A stretch of 64,000 bases of DNA from Sinorhizobium sp. 6-70 (GCF_030124375.1 NZ_JASKLS010000001.1:186001-250000); one strand, 5' to 3'. Positions 47,647 through 56,892 are shown, counted from the first letter of the stretch. Notes: generated by a model not told the origin, from the sequence alone. Numbers and translations are program-made.

Positions 47647-48066
47647 TTATTCGTCCCGATAGACCTTCTCGCGACGTTCGTGACGCTCCTGCGCCTCGAT
47701 CGAAAGGGTTGCAATCGGCCGGGCGTCCAACCGTTTCAAACCGATCGGTTCGCCCGTTTCCTCACAGTAACCGTAGGTGCCTTCGTCAAGCCGCTGCAAG
47801 GCAGCATCGATCTTGGCGATCAGTTTCCGTTGCCGGTCCCTGGCGCGCAATTCGATGGCCCGGTCTGTTTCGGAAGAAGCTCGGTCCGCGAGGTCCGGAT
47901 GGTTGGCGCTCTCCTCTGCCAAGTGGTCCAGTGTCTCGCGGGCTTCGCGAAGGATATCATTTTTCCAGGCATTCAACTTTGCACGAAAATATGCCCGGTG
48001 GTTTGCATTCATGAATTCCTCGTCCTCGGAGAGGACAAAGGTACTAAGATCGATCTTCTCACTCAA
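47647..48066 (-). CDS. dksA: DksA-family RNA polymerase-binding regulator
   Basis: A 139-residue transcription factor that binds the RNA polymerase secondary channel and acts with ppGpp. The coiled-coil region (FRAKLNAWKNDILREARETLDHLAEE onward) and the tip are typical. The zinc finger is degenerate: the CxxC pair is C101 with T104 in its partner position, and the second pair is S122 and A125, so only one of four ligands remains, as in other alphaproteobacterial DksA. The start is TTG at 48066, because CAGGAG lies seven bases upstream; an ATG at 48087 would place that site inside the gene. Confidence 0.93.
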   Translation of the reverse strand: MSEKIDLSTFVLSEDEEFMNANHRAYFRAKLNAWKNDILREARETLDHLAEESANHPDLADRASSETDRAIELRARDRQRKLIAKIDAALQRLDEGTYGYCEETGEPIGLKRLDARPIATLSIEAQERHERREKVYRDE

Positions 48067-48468
48067 CGCGATTCTCCTGAAGAACATCTCATTGCGGCGG
48101 TGTATAGACCTATGGAAGCTCTGATTCAAGCCTTGTGCCAGACACTCAACCGCATTTTAACAATGCTTGCATTTCAGGCTAACTGGCGAATATTTCATCA
48201 AAATTACACACGAAGTCTTGATCGCCGCTTAAGGCCGGCCGCTCTACCTCCAAACCGCCGGCCGATGCCGGCGAGATATCGGATCGCGACATCTGGTGTG
48301 CCTTGGGCGTCAATTCAATAGGCGTGGGTGCCACGGAAAACGTAAGCCGACGGCTTGATCTTTGCTGCGGCAGCGGGACAAGGTACCCACCCTGGCGGAC
48401 TCGCGACTGGATCCGGCCACAATAGATGCCTCCAACCCTCGGGCGATTTGGCCGCCCCCGGAAGATAT
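48067..48468. other. Divergent intergenic region, dksA and sixA
   Basis: About 400 bases between dksA and the phosphohistidine phosphatase gene. It should hold both promoters. A GGCCGGCC-type inverted repeat (CGGCCG near 48237 and 48261) is present, but I see no conserved operator, RNA or gene; short ORFs in it have no family resemblance. Confidence 0.5.
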
Positions 48469-49005
48469 ATGCAAGACAGCGTCGCCCCGGCATTTCGCCT
48501 CTTCCTTCTCCGCCACGCCCGTTCGGGCTGGGCGCTGCCGGGGCAGCGGGATTTCGACCGCACGCTTGACGATACCGGCTTTGCCGAGGCGGAACTGATC
48601 GCCCAGAGTGCTGCCGATCATGGCATTCGCCCGGACCTGATCCTTTGCTCGACCGCCGTACGGTGTCGCCAGACCGCCGAACCGCTCTACCGAACGCTCG
48701 GCGAAGACATCGACCTTCAATATATCGATGCGCTCTATACGGGGTCGATGAACGTCTACGCCGAACTTCTCGATGCAAATTCCACCGTGGCCTCGCTGAT
48801 GCTCATCGGTCACAATCCGATGATCGAGGAGCTGTTTCGGCGACTGCTCGGCGACGACGCTGCGGACAGGGTCCTCGCGGACGGCTATCCTCCCGCCGCC
48901 TTGGCAGTCATCGACTTTTCGGCACCCCCGACCGCCGGCGCCAGGTGGTTGGCGCGGCTTTCGACGCTGTTGCTGCCCGTGCCGGGGGAGCCGGGAAGGT
49001 CGTGA
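48469..49005 (+). CDS. sixA: SixA-type phosphohistidine phosphatase
   Basis: A 178-residue member of the histidine phosphatase (phosphoglycerate-mutase-like) superfamily. The catalytic RHG-type motif is LFLLRHARSGWALPGQRDFDRTLDDTG, followed by CSTAVRCRQTAEPL and IGHNPMIEELFRRL with the second catalytic His. The small size fits SixA, which dephosphorylates HPt domains; the target is unproven. The ATG at 48469 has GGAAG just before it; a longer in-frame start at 48355 covers non-conserved sequence. Confidence 0.85.
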   Translation: MQDSVAPAFRLFLLRHARSGWALPGQRDFDRTLDDTGFAEAELIAQSAADHGIRPDLILCSTAVRCRQTAEPLYRTLGEDIDLQYIDALYTGSMNVYAELLDANSTVASLMLIGHNPMIEELFRRLLGDDAADRVLADGYPPAALAVIDFSAPPTAGARWLARLSTLLLPVPGEPGRS

Positions 49006-49167
49006 CGAAATCCGCCCCGCCACCCGAAAATCCGACTACGTCGTTGCAGTGGCGGAAAGATTTCCTATATCGCACCACGGCCAAAGCATGTGCGCGGCGT
49101 ATTCAATGGCTGCAGGTGAGCAGAAGATTCTCATAGCGACGGAATCAATCCCGAGGAACGGATAGAC

Positions 49168-50664
49168 TTGGCGCCCATTTTGAGCAGCTTCAAAGATGAT
49201 GCCCTGATTGCGCTGGACAATCTTGCCGATCGCGCATCCGGGCTCGTCAATCCGGCAGTCCGCCTCGGAGTGACCGGCCTGTCGCGTGCCGGCAAGACAG
49301 TTTTCATTTCGTCGGTCGTCCATAATTTGCTGAATGGCGGTCGCCTGCCGGTGTTCGAACCCATCCGATCCGGGCGGGTCTCGAAGGTCCGTCTGGAGCC
49401 GCAGCCTGACGATGCGGTGCCACGCTTCCAATACGAGGATCATATCGCCGCTCTGGTCAGGGATCGGGTCTGGCCCGATTCGACGAGGGCGATTTCGCAG
49501 CTGCGCATCACGCTCGACTATGAAAGCGCCAGCGGCTGGAACCGGATGTTCTCGCCCGGGCGGCTCTCGATAGACATCGTCGACTATCCGGGGGAATGGC
49601 TGCTCGACCTGCCCCTGCTCGCGCAGGATTTCCGGCAGTTCAGCGAGAGTACGGTGCGGCGGGCGCGCACTGGCACGCGCGCAGGCCTGTCGCGTGAGTG
49701 GCTGGCGCTTGCGTCGGTGAGTGGTGCCACTGCGGCAGCCGACGAGGGCAGCGCCCGGCGGCTTGCCGAAAGCTTCACCGCCTATCTCCAAGCCTGCAAG
49801 GCTGACGAGCGATCCCTCTCGACGTTGCCGCCGGGCCGTTTCCTGATGCCCGGAGATCTCGAGGGTTCGCCGGCGCTGACCTTTTCGCCGCTTCCGGATC
49901 TGCCTGCTGGCCGCGCGCCGAAAGGGTCGCTCTGGGCGATGATGGAGCGCCGGTACGAGGCCTACAAGACCCACGTCGTCAGCCCGTTCTTCCGCGAGCA
50001 CTTCGCCCGTCTCGACCGCCAGATCGTCCTTGTCGATGCTCTGCAAGCAATCAATCGCGGGCAGGAAGCGCTGAATGATCTGGAACAGGCACTTGCCGAC
50101 GTGCTCGCCTGCTTCCGGCCCGGCACCAATTCCTGGCTTTCGTCGCTGTTCACGCGCCGGATCGACCGGGTCTTGATCGCCGCCACGAAGGCCGACCATC
50201 TGCATCACGAAAGCCACGACCGGCTCGAACGCATCACCGCCCGGCTCGTCAGCCGCGCGGCCGAACGGATCGGCATGAGCGGCGCAGGTCTTGAAGTGAT
50301 GGCGCTTGCATCCGTACGCGCGACGCGCGAGGCGACGGTGAACCACGACGGCCACACGCTGCCGGTGATCGTCGGCATCCCGATCGCCGGCGAGAGGATC
50401 AATGGCGAAGTATTCGACGGAGAGAGAAAGACAGCGATATTTCCCGGTGACTTACCGGAAGATCCTGAAGTTCTTTTCGAGCCAGTGGACGGGCATCTTA
50501 AGGCCTCGAAACCCACGGAAGTGGAGCGCGCGATGCCTGAGCTGAACTTCGTGCGCTTCCGCCCACCGCATCTTGAAGAGACGCGCGGCGGATTGAAGCT
50601 CTCGGTCCCGCATATCCGGCTCGACCGTGCGATGCAGTTCCTGCTCGGAGATCGCCTGGCATGA
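49168..50664 (+). CDS. ycjX: YcjX-family P-loop NTPase
   Basis: A 498-residue GTPase-like protein of the DUF463/YcjX family, linked to phage-shock and envelope stress operons in enterobacteria. The Walker A is GLSRAGKT (residues 37-44) in VRLGVTGLSRAGKTVFISSVVHNLL; IDIVDYPGEWLLDLPLL holds a switch-like Asp, and LIAATKADHLHHESHDRL the TKAD specificity motif. The TTG at 49168 has GAGGAACGG upstream. Its stop overlaps the start of a YcjF-like gene, the usual partner. Confidence 0.9.
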   Translation: MAPILSSFKDDALIALDNLADRASGLVNPAVRLGVTGLSRAGKTVFISSVVHNLLNGGRLPVFEPIRSGRVSKVRLEPQPDDAVPRFQYEDHIAALVRDRVWPDSTRAISQLRITLDYESASGWNRMFSPGRLSIDIVDYPGEWLLDLPLLAQDFRQFSESTVRRARTGTRAGLSREWLALASVSGATAAADEGSARRLAESFTAYLQACKADERSLSTLPPGRFLMPGDLEGSPALTFSPLPDLPAGRAPKGSLWAMMERRYEAYKTHVVSPFFREHFARLDRQIVLVDALQAINRGQEALNDLEQALADVLACFRPGTNSWLSSLFTRRIDRVLIAATKADHLHHESHDRLERITARLVSRAAERIGMSGAGLEVMALASVRATREATVNHDGHTLPVIVGIPIAGERINGEVFDGERKTAIFPGDLPEDPEVLFEPVDGHLKASKPTEVERAMPELNFVRFRPPHLEETRGGLKLSVPHIRLDRAMQFLLGDRLA

Positions 50665-51737
50665 GCGACGATTTCAAGAACCGCGGGCGCAAGCCGGCCT
50701 CCTTCTTCGTCGAGCCTGACGAACAGACGGAACATGCTGAGCGACAACAACAACGCCGCGCGCCGGCAAGCTTCAGCGACCGGGTCGTCATGACGCCTGA
50801 TGCCGAAGACCCTTTCATCGAGACAACTGCGGCAATCGAGGCGCTCAATCTGCCGGAGGCAACGCCGCGCCGACGACGGTTTTCTTTTGGCAAGGTGGCC
50901 GCGGGTGCACTGGGGATACTGCTTTCGCTTGCCCTGGGGTTGTGGGTCGATCGCCTGGTTCGCGACCTGTTCTCTCGTGCCGATTGGCTTGGCTTCGGCG
51001 CGATCGCTATCGTCGCGATCGGCGCCCTCGCCTTCCTGGTCGTCGTCGTGCGGGAACTCTCCGGCATGATGCAACTGACGGCGATACAGCAGTTGAAAAA
51101 GGATGTCAGTGACTCTGCCGCCAGCGCCAAGACCGCGCGTGCCGCAACGGCGAGGCTTGTCCACCTGCTGGCCGCCAATCCCCGCACGGCGAAAGGACGG
51201 GCGCGGCTCGCGGAAACCGAGGGCGAGATCATCGACGGCCCTCACCTCATAGAGTTGACCGAGCGGGAATTGCTGACGCCGCTCGACCGCGAGGCGCGCC
51301 GGATCATTCTGGCCGCCTCAAAACGCGTGTCGATCGTCACAGCTGTAAGTCCACGCGCGCTCGTCGATCTTGGCTATGTCCTCTACGAGTCCGCCCGCAT
51401 GATCCGTGCGATGGCGGAGCTCTACGGCGGTCGCCCGGGCACGCTCGGCATGCTGCGGCTCATGCGCGACGTCATTGCACATCTTGCCGTCACCGGCTCG
51501 ATTGCCGCCGGCGACAGCCTCATCCAGCAGGTCTTGGGCCATGGCCTCGCATCCAAACTCTCCGCGCGGCTTGGCGAAGGGGTCATCAACGGACTGATGA
51601 CCGCGCGCATCGGGATAGCGGCGATGGATCTGTGCCGCCCCATGCCATTCCGCGCGCTGAAGCGACCGGGGATCGGCGACTTCCTTTCCGATCTGGCGCC
51701 CGGTGCGTCGCGTTCGGCAGATCGACCCGAGAGCTGA
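50661..51737 (+). CDS. ycjF: YcjF-like membrane protein (TIGR01620 family)
   Basis: A 358-residue membrane protein partner of YcjX. A polar N-terminal 80 residues precede two adjacent membrane helices (GKVAAGALGILLSLALGLWV and LGFGAIAIVAIGALAFLVVVVREL), then a DUF697-like helical domain with TAVSPRALVDLGYVLYESARMIRAMAELYGGRPGTLGMLRLMRDVIAHLAVTG. It overlaps ycjX by ATGA. Both proteins probably act at the inner membrane; the exact role is unknown. Confidence 0.88.
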   Translation: MSDDFKNRGRKPASFFVEPDEQTEHAERQQQRRAPASFSDRVVMTPDAEDPFIETTAAIEALNLPEATPRRRRFSFGKVAAGALGILLSLALGLWVDRLVRDLFSRADWLGFGAIAIVAIGALAFLVVVVRELSGMMQLTAIQQLKKDVSDSAASAKTARAATARLVHLLAANPRTAKGRARLAETEGEIIDGPHLIELTERELLTPLDREARRIILAASKRVSIVTAVSPRALVDLGYVLYESARMIRAMAELYGGRPGTLGMLRLMRDVIAHLAVTGSIAAGDSLIQQVLGHGLASKLSARLGEGVINGLMTARIGIAAMDLCRPMPFRALKRPGIGDFLSDLAPGASRSADRPES

Positions 51738-51797
51738 TCGCTGGCAGTGGTGGCCGCCTAACCATGCCTGTTCACGGATGACTGCAGCCCGCCGGCG

Positions 51798-52589
51798 CTA
51801 TATGCCCGCATACCAGTCGTAGCCGAGGTCTTCCCAAAAGCCGCCGTTTCCCTGGCCGTAGGATGCAAGGTCCGAGGCCAGCTCGATCGAGCGAACGTAT
51901 TTCGCCATCTTGTATCCGAGCTGACGCTCCACCCTCAGGCGCAACGGTGCGCCGTTCGCGATCGGGAGCGGCGCTCCGTTCAATCCATAGGCGAGAATCG
52001 TCTGCGGATGGCGGGCATCCAGCATATCGATCGACTCGTAATAGGCGACCTCCCCGGAGAGGCCGAGATTCATCGTATCGAAGCATCGAAACACGACGTA
52101 GCGTGCCTCCGCCTTTGCCCTCGCTTCGTCCAGCACGGCGGCGAGCGGAACGCCCGTCCACTTGGCGATGCAACTCCAGCCTTCGACGCAATCGTGCCGG
52201 GTAATTTGCGTGCGTGAAGGCATGTTGCGCAATTCGTCGAGCGACAGGCTGAGAGGCCGGTCGACAAGTCCACCCACGTCCAAACGGTAGCCGGCGAAAG
52301 CGCTATCCCGAAGCGCGATGTAGGTAACGTCCGTCGGATCGGTCGAGCCGTTCGGCCTTTGGCCCTGCCGGATTTCGCTCTCCGTATATTCTTTTGCCAG
52401 GCTGTCGGCACCGATCAGGAAGCGCTGGACGCGATAGGTCAGGTCATTCGCCTTGGCCATGGCATCACGCGCGGTCGCTCCGCTCGACAGCATGCCGTCC
52501 AACGCATCGCATCCGGCTAGGGGCAACGTCGAGGCTGCGACCCCTGTCACGGTCAAAAGCCGCCTGCGGTTGATGATGATCCGGCTCAT
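51798..52589 (-). CDS. Periplasmic molybdopterin oxidoreductase (sulphite-oxidase/YedY fold)
   Basis: A 263-residue enzyme of the sulphite oxidase family, related to MsrP/YedY. The Mo-binding Cys is probably C134 in ITRHDCVEGWSCIAKWTGVPL, as the family requires. The N-terminus is twin-arginine-like (NRRRLLTVTGVAAS) and continues into a lipobox PLAGC with C27, so it may be a Tat-exported lipoprotein. The ATG at 52589 follows GGGAGGACC; a long upstream in-frame extension is antisense to the cytochrome gene. It is coupled by ATGA to a membrane cytochrome b gene, which should pass it electrons. The substrate is unknown. Confidence 0.88.
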   Translation of the reverse strand: MSRIIINRRRLLTVTGVAASTLPLAGCDALDGMLSSGATARDAMAKANDLTYRVQRFLIGADSLAKEYTESEIRQGQRPNGSTDPTDVTYIALRDSAFAGYRLDVGGLVDRPLSLSLDELRNMPSRTQITRHDCVEGWSCIAKWTGVPLAAVLDEARAKAEARYVVFRCFDTMNLGLSGEVAYYESIDMLDARHPQTILAYGLNGAPLPIANGAPLRLRVERQLGYKMAKYVRSIELASDLASYGQGNGGFWEDLGYDWYAGI

Positions 52590-53446
52590 CGTTCGGGTCC
52601 TCCCTCGGCTGCCTCCTGGTCGATGCGGTAGCGTCCGGTCACCATGGAGCGCAGCTCGTTGATCGGCCCGGCGGCAAGGACCATGAGGATATGGATGGCA
52701 AAGAAGCCGACGAGCAGCAGCATGACAACAAAATGGATGGTGCGTGCCGTCTGGCGGCCGCCGAAGATCTCCGTGAGCCAGGGCACGGCGGCGTTCATTC
52801 CCGGTGACATCGTCAGTCCCGTCAGGACCATAAGCGGGAAAAGCAACAGAAGAACAATCGCATAGGAGATTTTCTGAAGGCCGTTGTAAGAGCGGCCATG
52901 GTGGAAACGGAACCGCAAATGCTCGACGACACTCCCCGGCAAGCCGCGAATGTCCGAGAAGGTCGGCAGGATATCGCGCCGCAGGTGGCCGTTGATCAGG
53001 CTCGCAGCAAACCACGAGGCGAACGTGGCCGCGAATAGCCAGGCGAAGAAGAAGTGGACGACCCTGCCTGTCGCGAGATCATGATAGGACGGCACGGTCA
53101 GCCAGGCCGGAAATGCCTGGTACGCCCGGTCCTCCTCCGGTCCGCTGACACCGAGCAGACCGGTGGTGTCTACAGGCCGACCGAGCAGGGTCGTCAGACC
53201 CTCGGCGTTACCGTCAGTTCCCCTGACCGCGCGGATCGACAGCACACTGTTGTCGAATGCGAAACCGGATTGCTCCCCGATATAAAGCGATGGGTGGGCA
53301 TTGAAGATCTGCAAACCGCTGAGGAGCAGGAAGAACAGCGCGACCGCCCATATCCAGTGCGTGATCCGCGTCGCGAGGCCATGCCGACGAATCGTCGTCC
53401 GCTGCAGGTTAATGTCGCGCTTTTGCTTGTCTATCGCCGTCGCCAT
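52586..53446 (-). CDS. Cytochrome b561-type membrane subunit
   Basis: A 286-residue di-heme cytochrome b of the b561/hydrogenase type. Four or five membrane helices carry possible haem His residues: RITHWIWAVALFFLLLSGLQIFN, GRVVHFFFAWLFAATFASWF, KISYAIVLLLLFPLMVLTG, and IHFVVMLLLVGFFAIHILMVLAAG. It is the first gene of a two-gene unit; the Mo-oxidoreductase stop/start overlap indicates coupled expression. Electrons probably flow from quinol to the periplasmic partner. Confidence 0.87.
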   Translation of the reverse strand: MATAIDKQKRDINLQRTTIRRHGLATRITHWIWAVALFFLLLSGLQIFNAHPSLYIGEQSGFAFDNSVLSIRAVRGTDGNAEGLTTLLGRPVDTTGLLGVSGPEEDRAYQAFPAWLTVPSYHDLATGRVVHFFFAWLFAATFASWFAASLINGHLRRDILPTFSDIRGLPGSVVEHLRFRFHHGRSYNGLQKISYAIVLLLLFPLMVLTGLTMSPGMNAAVPWLTEIFGGRQTARTIHFVVMLLLVGFFAIHILMVLAAGPINELRSMVTGRYRIDQEAAEGGPER

Positions 53447-53685
53447 GTCCGAGACCTCCCGCGATATGACAATGACGTAACAGGCGGTGATAAAGTTTCA
53501 AAAACACGTCTGCCCCCATCGACGCAATTCCCGGTGAGGCACGCGTGAGCCGCGCAAACAGCGTTTCTCATACGCCGCTGTCCAGGTGGATTGGCACGTA
53601 TATGAGCAACAAAGAAACCGTCCATTAACCATTTCAGCGCAAATGTGGTTACCAGTTTCGGACGTTGACCCATCAAGGATCGATT

Positions 53686-54237
53686 ATGTTCTCGCGCCCT
53701 TCTTTGATCGTTCGCGGCGTTGCCGCTTTTGCGCTTGCTGCCACTGTCGGCCTCGCGACGCCGGCGTCTTCCGGCGCCCGCGACAAGGCGTTTTTCGAGA
53801 GGGTGGCCGGCCAGTGGAAAGGTCCCGGCGAGATCGTCGCCGGCAAATACAAAGGCACGAAATTTACCTGCGACCTCACCGGCGAACCGACATCGGGTGC
53901 AGACGCCGGGATCAAGCTTGACGGCTTCTGCCGGGTCGGCGTCTTCAAGCAGCCGATGTCTGCAATGATTACGCAGAAGGGCAGCAGCTATACGGGCAAG
54001 TTCCTCGATGGCGCCGATGGCAAGGGGCTCGACGTGGTCTCCGGCAATGTCGCGAAGGACAAGGTCGTCGTCGGGATCAACCGCAAGCAGCTCAATGGCG
54101 CGATGATCGCCCGGCTGCAGGACGCGGAGACGATGAACATCACAATCTCCGTCAAGGTCGAGAACACGATGATCCCGGTCATAGGCGTCAACCTCAACCG
54201 GCAAATGGACAACATCGCCGTCGGCTCGATCAAGTAG
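53686..54237 (+). CDS. Predicted secreted protein, unknown function
   Basis: A 183-residue protein with a signal peptide (SLIVRGVAAFALAATVGLATPASSGARDK) and a compact beta-rich domain (VAGQWKGPGEIVAGKYKGTKFTCDLTGEP, then ITQKGSSYTGKFLDGADGKGLDVVSG and VKVENTMIPVIGVNLNRQ). The pair of Cys residues (FTCDL and GFCRVG) could form a disulphide. I do not recognise a named family. The ATG at 53686 has AAGGA upstream; the TTG at 53665 is unlikely. It is a single gene ending at a terminator. Confidence 0.78.
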   Translation: MFSRPSLIVRGVAAFALAATVGLATPASSGARDKAFFERVAGQWKGPGEIVAGKYKGTKFTCDLTGEPTSGADAGIKLDGFCRVGVFKQPMSAMITQKGSSYTGKFLDGADGKGLDVVSGNVAKDKVVVGINRKQLNGAMIARLQDAETMNITISVKVENTMIPVIGVNLNRQMDNIAVGSIK

Positions 54238-54258
54238 CGCCGGAAGACGACGCAAACG

Positions 54259-54290
54259 GCCCGGCCTCAGCGCCGGGCTTTATTTTTTCT
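54259..54290 (+). terminator. Terminator of the secreted-protein gene
   Basis: GCCCGGC (54259-54265) pairs with GCCGGGC (54272-54278), followed by TTTATTTTTT. It lies just beyond the 3' end of convergent folK. Confidence 0.9.
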
Positions 54291-54309
54291 ACGGGGGCGT
54301 TTTCCGCGT

Positions 54310-54834
54310 TCAATTGCGCCCCCGCCACCAATCGGCGTCGGCATCCGCCACTTCAATTCCGGCAACATCGGCATCGTTCAGCCATTCGCGGACCGTTCGC
54401 CCTTCTATGCAAAGGTCGGCCGCGAAGTCGGCAAGCGGCATCAGCACGAAACCGCGCATCGTCATGCGCGGATGCGGCAATTCGAGCTTTTCGCTCGCTG
54501 AGCTCATTCCGTCGAAGGTCAACAAGTCGATATCGATCGTGCGGGGGCCCCAGCGCTCCTTGCGGATCCGCTTCATCGCCCGCTCGATATCAAGGCAGGT
54601 GTCGAGCAGCGTTTCGGGATCGAGCGCCGTCTCCACCTCCGCGCAGGCGTTGAAGAACCAGGCCTGATCGGTCTTACCCCAAGGTGGTGTTCGGTAGAGC
54701 CGCGACGCGGCGGTAATCTTGCAGTCCGGTCTTTCATCGAGTGCGCGTAATGCCTGCGCCATGGCCCGCGGCGGATCGCCGAGATTGCCGCCCAGACCGA
54801 GCGTAGCGTGCCGCCAGGTCCTACTCTGCGACAT
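54310..54834 (-). CDS. folK: HPPK: 6-hydroxymethyl-dihydropterin pyrophosphokinase
   Basis: Transfers pyrophosphate to the pterin in folate synthesis. The 174-residue protein has the opening ATLGLGGNLGDPPRAMAQALRAL, the ASRLYRTPPWGKTDQAWFFNAC substrate loop and the signature RWGPRTIDIDLLTFD, then LPHPRM. The ATG at 54834 lies inside the 3' end of folB (14-base overlap); upstream in-frame residues are antisense-like and unsupported. It is the last gene of folP-folB-folK. Confidence 0.95.
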   Translation of the reverse strand: MSQSRTWRHATLGLGGNLGDPPRAMAQALRALDERPDCKITAASRLYRTPPWGKTDQAWFFNACAEVETALDPETLLDTCLDIERAMKRIRKERWGPRTIDIDLLTFDGMSSASEKLELPHPRMTMRGFVLMPLADFAADLCIEGRTVREWLNDADVAGIEVADADADWWRGRN

Positions 54835-55192
54835 GCTCGACCGTGACTTCCACGTAATCCAGCACGCCCGGGACCGGCGCGTTCGGCTTGCGGATGGAAA
54901 CCTTCGCGCGCCGGATTTGCCGGAAGCGCGCGCAAAGGGTCTTTGCGACCTCAAGCGCCAGCGCCTCGATCAGGTAGCGCCGGCGCCCGGTGACGATTCT
55001 CTCGATTTCCGCAAAGGCGATGCCGTAATGCACGGTGTCGTCTATGCAATCCTCCGCGAGTGCCGTGCCCTGCTCTACCTCGAGTTCGGCATCAACGAAG
55101 AAGCGTTGCCCGAGAAACTCCTCCTCGTCGAGCACGCCGTGCCGGGCGAAGAAAGCGCAATTCTTCAAGGTGATAATGTAGGTCGCGGTCAT
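54821..55192 (-). CDS. folB: Dihydroneopterin aldolase
   Basis: Folate-pathway aldolase, 123 residues. Typical features are YIITLKNCAFFARHGVLDEEEFLGQRFFVDAELEVEQGTALAEDCIDDTVHYG and the catalytic-Lys region RAKVSIRKPNAPVPGVLDYVEV. It overlaps folP upstream by ATGA and folK downstream by 14 bases, so all three are co-translated. Confidence 0.95.
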   Translation of the reverse strand: MTATYIITLKNCAFFARHGVLDEEEFLGQRFFVDAELEVEQGTALAEDCIDDTVHYGIAFAEIERIVTGRRRYLIEALALEVAKTLCARFRQIRRAKVSIRKPNAPVPGVLDYVEVTVEHVAE

Positions 55193-56058
55193 GGCTTCAT
55201 ATCCCGTAGGCTGTTCTTTGCGGCCAGCATAGCATCTGCCATTAGCAGTGCATCCCTGTTGATTGCGACATCATGCACCCGAAATATCGCAGCGCCCGCA
55301 GCCCTGAGCAGCGCGGTTGTTACAGCCGTTCCGACGTCACGCGCCGGTGCATCACGCCCCGTGACCGCGCCGATGAAGCGCTTGCGCGACGTTCCGACCA
55401 GCATCGGCAAGCCGAAGCGATGCAACTCGCCGAAACGTGCCATCAGTTCCAGGTTCTCATCGGTGTCTTTGGCAAAGCCGAAACCTGGATCGAGAACGAT
55501 TCTTTCCCGCGCGACGCCGGCCCGGGCCGCTATCTCAAGCGATCGGTCGAGAAAATGAAACTGATCATCGACGACATCATCGAGCTTCTGCCGGTCGCGG
55601 CCCGTATGCATGATGCAGAGCCCCGCGCCCGTTGCCGCCGCGACCTCGGCGATCGCCGGCTCGCGCTGCAGCCCGTGCACGTCATTGACGATGTGGGCGC
55701 CCGCTTCCACGGCGAGCCGCGCCGTTTCGGCGCGGTAGGTGTCGACGGAAATGATCGCGTCCGTTTCGCGAGCCAGCCCGGCGATCACCGGAAGGATGCG
55801 CGCTTGCTCCTCCTCGGCGGTCACTGGCGCGGCGTCCGGGCGAGTGGATTCACCGCCGATATCGAGGATTTCCGCGCCCTGCTCCACCGCACGCAGGCCT
55901 GCGCTTACGGCTGCAGCGGCATCGATGAAGCGCCCGCCGTCGGAGAACGAATCCGGAGTGATGTTGATGATCGCCATCAAAACGCCACGCGGCCCTAGTT
56001 CGAGACTGCGCCCGTGCGCCAATTTCCAGCGAAACACCTGAAATGGAGTGTTCGTCAT
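55189..56058 (-). CDS. folP: Dihydropteroate synthase
   Basis: Condenses p-aminobenzoate with the pterin pyrophosphate; the sulphonamide target. It is 289 residues. Signature 1 is MAIINITPDSFSDGGRF and signature 2 GAEILDIGGESTRPDA; the pterin/phosphate sites include ISVDTYRAETA, IVNDVHGLQ, LDPGFGFAKD and GTSRKRFIGAVTG. The ATG at 56058 opens the conserved sequence; a start at 56097 is in frame but lacks similarity. It heads the folP-folB-folK set. Confidence 0.97.
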   Translation of the reverse strand: MTNTPFQVFRWKLAHGRSLELGPRGVLMAIINITPDSFSDGGRFIDAAAAVSAGLRAVEQGAEILDIGGESTRPDAAPVTAEEEQARILPVIAGLARETDAIISVDTYRAETARLAVEAGAHIVNDVHGLQREPAIAEVAAATGAGLCIMHTGRDRQKLDDVVDDQFHFLDRSLEIAARAGVARERIVLDPGFGFAKDTDENLELMARFGELHRFGLPMLVGTSRKRFIGAVTGRDAPARDVGTAVTTALLRAAGAAIFRVHDVAINRDALLMADAMLAAKNSLRDMKP

Positions 56059-56265
56059 GTCCACATGATCCCCGCGATGCCGAGAAGTGGGCCACATTCA
56101 TGGCCTCACCGGGAATAGGTCAGCCTGTTCAATATCAACGAGTTGCGAAGCTTTCTTTAGGCTACTCCGAAAGCTCTGAGCGCCACGTCCAGTCGATTTG
56201 TGTTGCGCTCGCGCTGGCTATGCCCCAAGCTTCAACGAACTTCAACCAAAGAGAAACACCTATTG

Positions 56266-56892
56266 ATGTACCGAGTACGCGTTCCGCTGAAAGCCGCTCT
56301 CGTCGCGCTCTTCGTCGGCCTTCCGCTGGGGAGCGCCGCCGCAGAGACCGTGTTCAGCAAGAGCTTCACCTACTTCTCGATCGGCGGCCGCACGGCTGCC
56401 GAACTCGACAAGGCGCTTGCTGCGGCCGGCCCGGTGATGACAAGCACGGGCGCGCGCCATCCCGGAGCGACGCGCATCAAGTTCGGTGGCACGATCACCT
56501 ATGTCAGCCGCGGCGGGCGTTGTGCCATCGGCACGGCTCGCGTCACGCTCAGCACGCGTATCATCCTGCCGCGCTGGAAATATCGCAAGCAGGCGGGGCG
56601 TGATCTTGCGTTGGTTTGGGACACGCTTGCAAGCGACATAAAGCGCCATGAGGAGCGGCATGCGGAGATCGCCCGCAATCATGCGCGCCAGATGGAAAAG
56701 GCGTTCTTAGAGCTGAAACCGGAAGCGGATTGCGAGCGTATGCAGGCGAAAGTGGCCCGAACGAGTGCGACCGAAGTCGAAAGGCACGACAAGGATCAGG
56801 CACGCTTTGACCGCACCGAGGCCGCCAACTTCGATCGCCGCATGATCCGGTTGCTGCAATACCGTTTGGAAGGCCTCAAGGGCGGGCGCTGA
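56266..56892 (+). CDS. DUF922 secreted zinc-protease-like protein
   Basis: A 208-residue protein with a signal peptide (LKAALVALFVGLPLGSAAAE) and a DUF922 domain, a group of predicted secreted Zn-dependent proteases. The HExxH motif is HEERH within IKRHEERHAEIARNHARQMEKA; upstream, TYFSIGGRTAAELDKALAAAGPV is the characteristic start. A Cys pair (RCAIG and DCERM) could be a disulphide. The ATG at 56266 was chosen because it begins the signal peptide; the longer ORF from 56200 is unsupported. Confidence 0.83.
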   Translation: MYRVRVPLKAALVALFVGLPLGSAAAETVFSKSFTYFSIGGRTAAELDKALAAAGPVMTSTGARHPGATRIKFGGTITYVSRGGRCAIGTARVTLSTRIILPRWKYRKQAGRDLALVWDTLASDIKRHEERHAEIARNHARQMEKAFLELKPEADCERMQAKVARTSATEVERHDKDQARFDRTEAANFDRRMIRLLQYRLEGLKGGR

